From contig NZ_JPUG01000069.1 in assembly GCF_000739015.1 (NCBI RefSeq), forward strand, positions 28,573 through 92,572: a DNA stretch of 64,000 nucleotides. Reading direction: 5' to 3'. Origin of the DNA: Microvirga sp. BSC39 (GTDB lineage: Bacteria > Pseudomonadota > Alphaproteobacteria > Rhizobiales > Beijerinckiaceae). Within the stretch, counting starts at the first letter, position 1; each line of letters opens with the position of its first letter. This document shows positions 59,036 to 64,000 of this stretch, in pieces. The notes beneath the pieces were generated by a model. That model did no database searches and was not told the DNA's origin. It saw nothing but the letters and a program-made list of their open reading frames with translations. Position numbers and translations under genes: made by a program.

Positions 59036-59782
59036 TTGACGAGCCAGCCCCGCGACGCCCCGCAATTCTACCTCACCTCCCCGTCCGCATGTCCCTATCT
59101 GCCGGGCAAGGAGGAGCGGAAGGTCTTCACGCACATCGTGGGCCGGCGCGGGCGGGAGCTGAACGAGATCCTCACGCAAGGCGGCTTCCGGCGGTCGCAG
59201 ACCATCGCTTACCGGCCTGCCTGCGATACCTGCCGGGCCTGCGTGTCGGTGCGGGTGCTGGTGGATGAGTTCGAGCCCTCGGGCAATCTCAAGCGCGTCA
59301 TGAAGGACAATGCCGATCTCATCGGCAGCGCCCTGCCCAACCGCCCCACCTCCGAGCAGTATTCCCTGTTCCGCCGCTACGTGGACACCCGTCACGCGGA
59401 TGGCGGCATGGCCGACATGACGGTGCTCGACTACTCCATGATGGTCGAGGACAGCCACGTGGACACCAGGCTCATCGAGTACCGCCGGCGCGGCATCGAC
59501 AGCGGCATCACCGGCAAGGGCTCGGGCGATCTCATTGCCGTCTGCCTCACCGACGAGATGAGCGACGGCCTCTCCATGGTTTATTCGTTCTACGAGCCGG
59601 AGCAGCACGACCGCAGCCTCGGCACCTTCATGATTCTCGACCACATCCGCCGCGCGAAGGCCATGGGCCTGCCGTACCTCTATCTCGGCTACTGGGTCGA
59701 GGGCTCCAAGAAGATGGGCTACAAGGCCCGCTTCAAGCCGCAGGAGCGGCTGCTGGCGAATGGTTGGGCGCGGGTGGGGTGA
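59036..59782 (+). CDS. bpt: Aspartate/glutamate leucyltransferase
   Basis: N-end rule enzyme that moves leucine from Leu-tRNA to proteins beginning with Asp or Glu, marking them for ClpAP. The 248 residues have the N-terminal cysteine region [17 protein letters not shown] and the C-terminal GNAT-like part with [20 protein letters not shown] and [20 protein letters not shown]. It starts with TTG; no better start is near. The arginyltransferase family of eukaryotes is homologous, but bacterial members of this length act as Bpt. Confidence 0.92.
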   Translation: MTSQPRDAPQFYLTSPSACPYLPGKEERKVFTHIVGRRGRELNEILTQGGFRRSQTIAYRPACDTCRACVSVRVLVDEFEPSGNLKRVMKDNADLIGSALPNRPTSEQYSLFRRYVDTRHADGGMADMTVLDYSMMVEDSHVDTRLIEYRRRGIDSGITGKGSGDLIAVCLTDEMSDGLSMVYSFYEPEQHDRSLGTFMILDHIRRAKAMGLPYLYLGYWVEGSKKMGYKARFKPQERLLANGWARVG

Positions 59783-59806
59783 CCTCCGCCCTCGGCGGGA
59801 GGCGCA

Positions 59807-60205
59807 TCAGGCGTAGGGTTTCGTCCGCCGCAGGAGGGGCATGGCCGCGAAGACGAGTTGTGCGGCAAGCCCCAGAAGGGCGCTCGCAGATCGGTAAGTG
59901 GCAAGATGCTCGGCTGGCGTGCGGCCGAAGGCCAGCACCGAGACGCAGAGTTCCGCCATCATCAGAAGGGCGAAGGCGACGCCGCCCACGGCGAAGCGTT
60001 CGCCCAGGCCACTCCCCACGCGGAGCCGCCGCAGCACCCAGCCGCAAGCGGCCCACGACGCCGCCAACATGATCGGCAACTCGATCAACACCGCACCAGT
60101 CTCGCCCAGATGCGGAGCGACCAGCAGGACACGGATCGTGCCGAGCACGAAGCCGAGCGCGAAGACGATGGCGCAGTAGAGAATGCCCGCAATGACGGCC
60201 TTCAT
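59807..60205 (-). CDS. Small membrane protein of unknown function
   Basis: A 132-residue protein with four hydrophobic segments (AGILYCAIVFALGFVLGTI, AVLIELPIMLAASWAACGWV, FAVGGVAFALLMMAELCVSV, SALLGLAAQLVFAAMPLL). I do not recognise the family. Start at 60205 with GAGA about 7 bases upstream; the frame is open a little further. It is convergent with bpt and lies downstream of parC behind a strong terminator, so it must have its own promoter. Confidence 0.7.
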   Translation of the reverse strand: MKAVIAGILYCAIVFALGFVLGTIRVLLVAPHLGETGAVLIELPIMLAASWAACGWVLRRLRVGSGLGERFAVGGVAFALLMMAELCVSVLAFGRTPAEHLATYRSASALLGLAAQLVFAAMPLLRRTKPYA

Positions 60206-60223
60206 GGTGATCTCTCGTCGAGG

Positions 60224-60256
60224 CAAAAAGAAACCCTCCCGACTGGCGGGAGGGTT
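60224..60256 (-). terminator. Terminator after parC
   Basis: On the minus strand AACCCTCCCG (60256-60247) pairs with CGGGAGGGTT (60241-60232), followed by TCTTTTTG. A strong rho-independent terminator 22 bases past the parC stop. Confidence 0.88.
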
Positions 60257-60278
60257 CCGATAGAAAACCGGGAGATCG

Positions 60279-62525
<2,247 letters not shown>

Positions 62526-62591
62526 GACTCGAAATCCTCAACTGCGAATCGCTTCTTATCATCTGAAAAAAGAACATAACAGAAACAAACC

Positions 62592-63323
62592 TCATTCGTC
62601 CCCAGCCGTGGCCAGTGCGACGAAACGCGCCCGCTCGTCCGGCGCCCGCTGCCCCTGCGGGCCGAACACGTTCTGATGCAGGAAGAAGTCGGTGAGCGCA
62701 AATCCCTCCCGGATGTCCTCCTCCCGCGGCCGATTGGCCCTAGTCTGGCCGATCAGGAACCCGGGCAGCTTGAGCAGCCTGTCCTTGTAGGGCTCGCCCG
62801 CTTCGGCCGACACCGCCCGCCCGCTCCGGGGCGACACATAGGTCAGATCCCGCTCGGATCCGGTCGCGGCACAACTGGTGAGATCGAGCCCAAAGCCGAG
62901 CTCGGTGAGCATGGCAAGCTCGAAGCGCACGAACAGGGCGGGAGCGAGATCGGGATCGTCCAGGTGGTCGACCAGGACGGTGAGCGTCTCGAAGAGCGCG
63001 AAATGCGGATCCCGCTCGGGAAAGTACCGCAGGAGATGGGCGAGGGTCGCCAATCCATAGAGCGCCATGGACGAGCCCATGAGGCGGGCCGCGCGCAGGT
63101 TCAGGCCCTCCACCTGATAGGTGCCCAGATGCTCGTCGAGCCGCGCCCGCCAGGTCGCCTGCACGGTGTTGCCGGGCTGAAGGACGGCCTGAAGGGTCTT
63201 GGAGCGCCCGCCGTGGACAAGGCCCATATGCCGGCCGTGCTCGCGCGTCATCAGCTCGAGGATGACGCTCGCCTCGCCATGCTTGCGGACGCCGAGAACG
63301 ACGCCTTCGTCAGTCCAGTGCAT
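62592..63323 (-). CDS. recO: DNA repair protein RecO
   Basis: Helps RecF and RecR load RecA on gaps. The 243 residues start MHWTDEGVVLGVRKHGEASV (OB-fold N-terminal domain) with TREHGRHMGLVHGGRSK; the helical C-terminal domain follows with LTELGFGLDLTSCAATG. The frame is open to 63386, but the ATG at 63323 matches the family. It precedes parC by 66 bases. Confidence 0.94.
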   Translation of the reverse strand: MHWTDEGVVLGVRKHGEASVILELMTREHGRHMGLVHGGRSKTLQAVLQPGNTVQATWRARLDEHLGTYQVEGLNLRAARLMGSSMALYGLATLAHLLRYFPERDPHFALFETLTVLVDHLDDPDLAPALFVRFELAMLTELGFGLDLTSCAATGSERDLTYVSPRSGRAVSAEAGEPYKDRLLKLPGFLIGQTRANRPREEDIREGFALTDFFLHQNVFGPQGQRAPDERARFVALATAGDE

Positions 63324-63519
63324 CGGTCGTGGTGGCCTTCGGAAAAGATATCTGCCGGAATCCTGATGTAAGCATTCAGGGGGCATTCAGCCATGTTTTT
63401 CAACGATATCCGGCAACTTCTAAAATTCTGTTGCAAAAGCGGAATCCGCCCCGAGGGAACCAAAATTCCCTCTTCACATTGTCGAACACCTTAGTGTGTC
63501 TAGTGATGAATCGAGAACC

Positions 63520-64000
63520 ATGAAACTCTCCAGCCTGTTTCTTGCGAGCACCGCCCTTCCCCTGATGCTGCTGCCGGCGAACGTGTCGGCCCTCCAGCCG
63601 GAAGCCGCGACGCCCATTGTCGTCGCTCAGGCTGGACCGAGCGCCGGGGAGGATGATCAACCCGGCGTCCGTCGCAGACCCCGCGAGGACGCGGATTCGC
63701 CGCGCGGCGGCGGCCAGGGCCAGGAGCGTCGACGGGACGCGCAGGAGCGCAGGCAGGGCGGCCAGGATGCCGGCGCCCCCGGCGCCTCCGAAGAGCCTGG
63801 CCAGCGCCCGCCCCGCGGTGCCGGTCCGGCGGAGCGCGGCGGTCCCGATGGGCCGCGCGGCTCGCGCGCCACCGAATCCGAGGATGCCCCGCCGCCGCGC
63901 CGTGGCGCGGCACAACCGGCCGAGCGGCCCACGCCGCCCTCCGGCACGACGCCTGCCACGCCAGCGCGTCCAGCCCAGGGAGAGCCTGCGGAACGCGCCC
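63520..64000 (+). CDS. Secreted Pro/Arg/Gly-rich protein, N-terminal part (runs off the right edge)
   Basis: An ATG at 63520 opens a frame of 160 codons with no stop before the window ends. A signal peptide (MKLSSLFLASTALPLMLLPA, cleavage near NVSA) is followed from about residue 45 by a low-complexity stretch very rich in Pro, Arg, Gly, Glu and Gln (PRGGGQGQERRRDAQERRQG and similar). In Methylobacteriaceae such regions often precede an OmpA-type domain, but that part would lie outside, so the family is a guess. It is divergent from recO across 196 bases. Confidence 0.7.
   Translation, partial: MKLSSLFLASTALPLMLLPANVSALQPEAATPIVVAQAGPSAGEDDQPGVRRRPREDADSPRGGGQGQERRRDAQERRQGGQDAGAPGASEEPGQRPPRGAGPAERGGPDGPRGSRATESEDAPPPRRGAAQPAERPTPPSGTTPATPARPAQGEPAERA

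Noticed and set aside
62526..62591. A GAAC-N7-AAAC sequence upstream of parC resembling a LexA box
   Set aside because: One conserved base is wrong and there is no second box; topoisomerase IV is not a usual SOS gene.

Overview
The window is a gene-dense, high-GC stretch of an alphaproteobacterial chromosome. Gene order and protein types point to the Hyphomicrobiales, probably a Methylobacteriaceae/Microvirga-like organism; that placement is inference from synteny and protein form, not from a database search. Almost everything is housekeeping and most genes lie on the minus strand. No prophage, insertion sequence, CRISPR array or defence island is visible.

Layout. Positions 1-8313 (minus): envelope and isoprenoid genes bamA (cut by the window edge), rseP, dxr, cdsA and uppS, then frr, pyrH, tsf and rpsB. 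Positions 8314-9114 form an 800-base gap with palindromic repeats, the rpsB promoter and a second strong promoter that may drive an unannotated RNA. Then come dnaE, a 33-codon membrane-peptide gene under two overlapping SOS boxes, lolD/lolC, proS, a DUF1467 protein, methylmalonyl-CoA epimerase, RNase J and birA. Positions 19975-35039 hold the complete 14-gene complex I operon (nuoA to nuoN, read right to left). A secreted protein of unknown function, tRNA-Asp, a MerR regulator, ihfA, fabH, plsX, yceD, a cytochrome bc1 assembly chaperone, a BamE-type lipoprotein and the proton-pumping pyrophosphatase follow. Positions 43912-50877 carry an MFS transporter, thiL, nusB, ribH, ribE, ribD, nrdR and glyA in a tight series. 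The right end has an L,D-transpeptidase, a small membrane protein, 3-hydroxyisobutyryl-CoA hydrolase, hemB, a solitary LivH-like permease with an unusual lipoprotein-like N-terminus, threonine ammonia-lyase, an RDD protein, the leucyl-transferase Bpt, parC, recO and a truncated Pro/Arg-rich secreted protein.

The most interesting object is at 12707-12866. A 33-residue single-helix membrane peptide has a good ribosome site and a promoter whose spacer and start region are each filled by a perfect alphaproteobacterial LexA box (GTTC-N7-GTTC). This architecture recalls SOS-induced small division inhibitors such as SidA of Caulobacter, but the gene appears only as a short frame that standard annotation would miss. 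Other points of note are two candidate small RNAs (plus strand ending at 16674; minus strand starting near 9011), composite palindromic repeats present at two loci, a helix-hairpin-helix-like tail on ribosomal protein S2, a long disordered tail on NuoE, and a 51-residue histidine-rich loop in NuoL.
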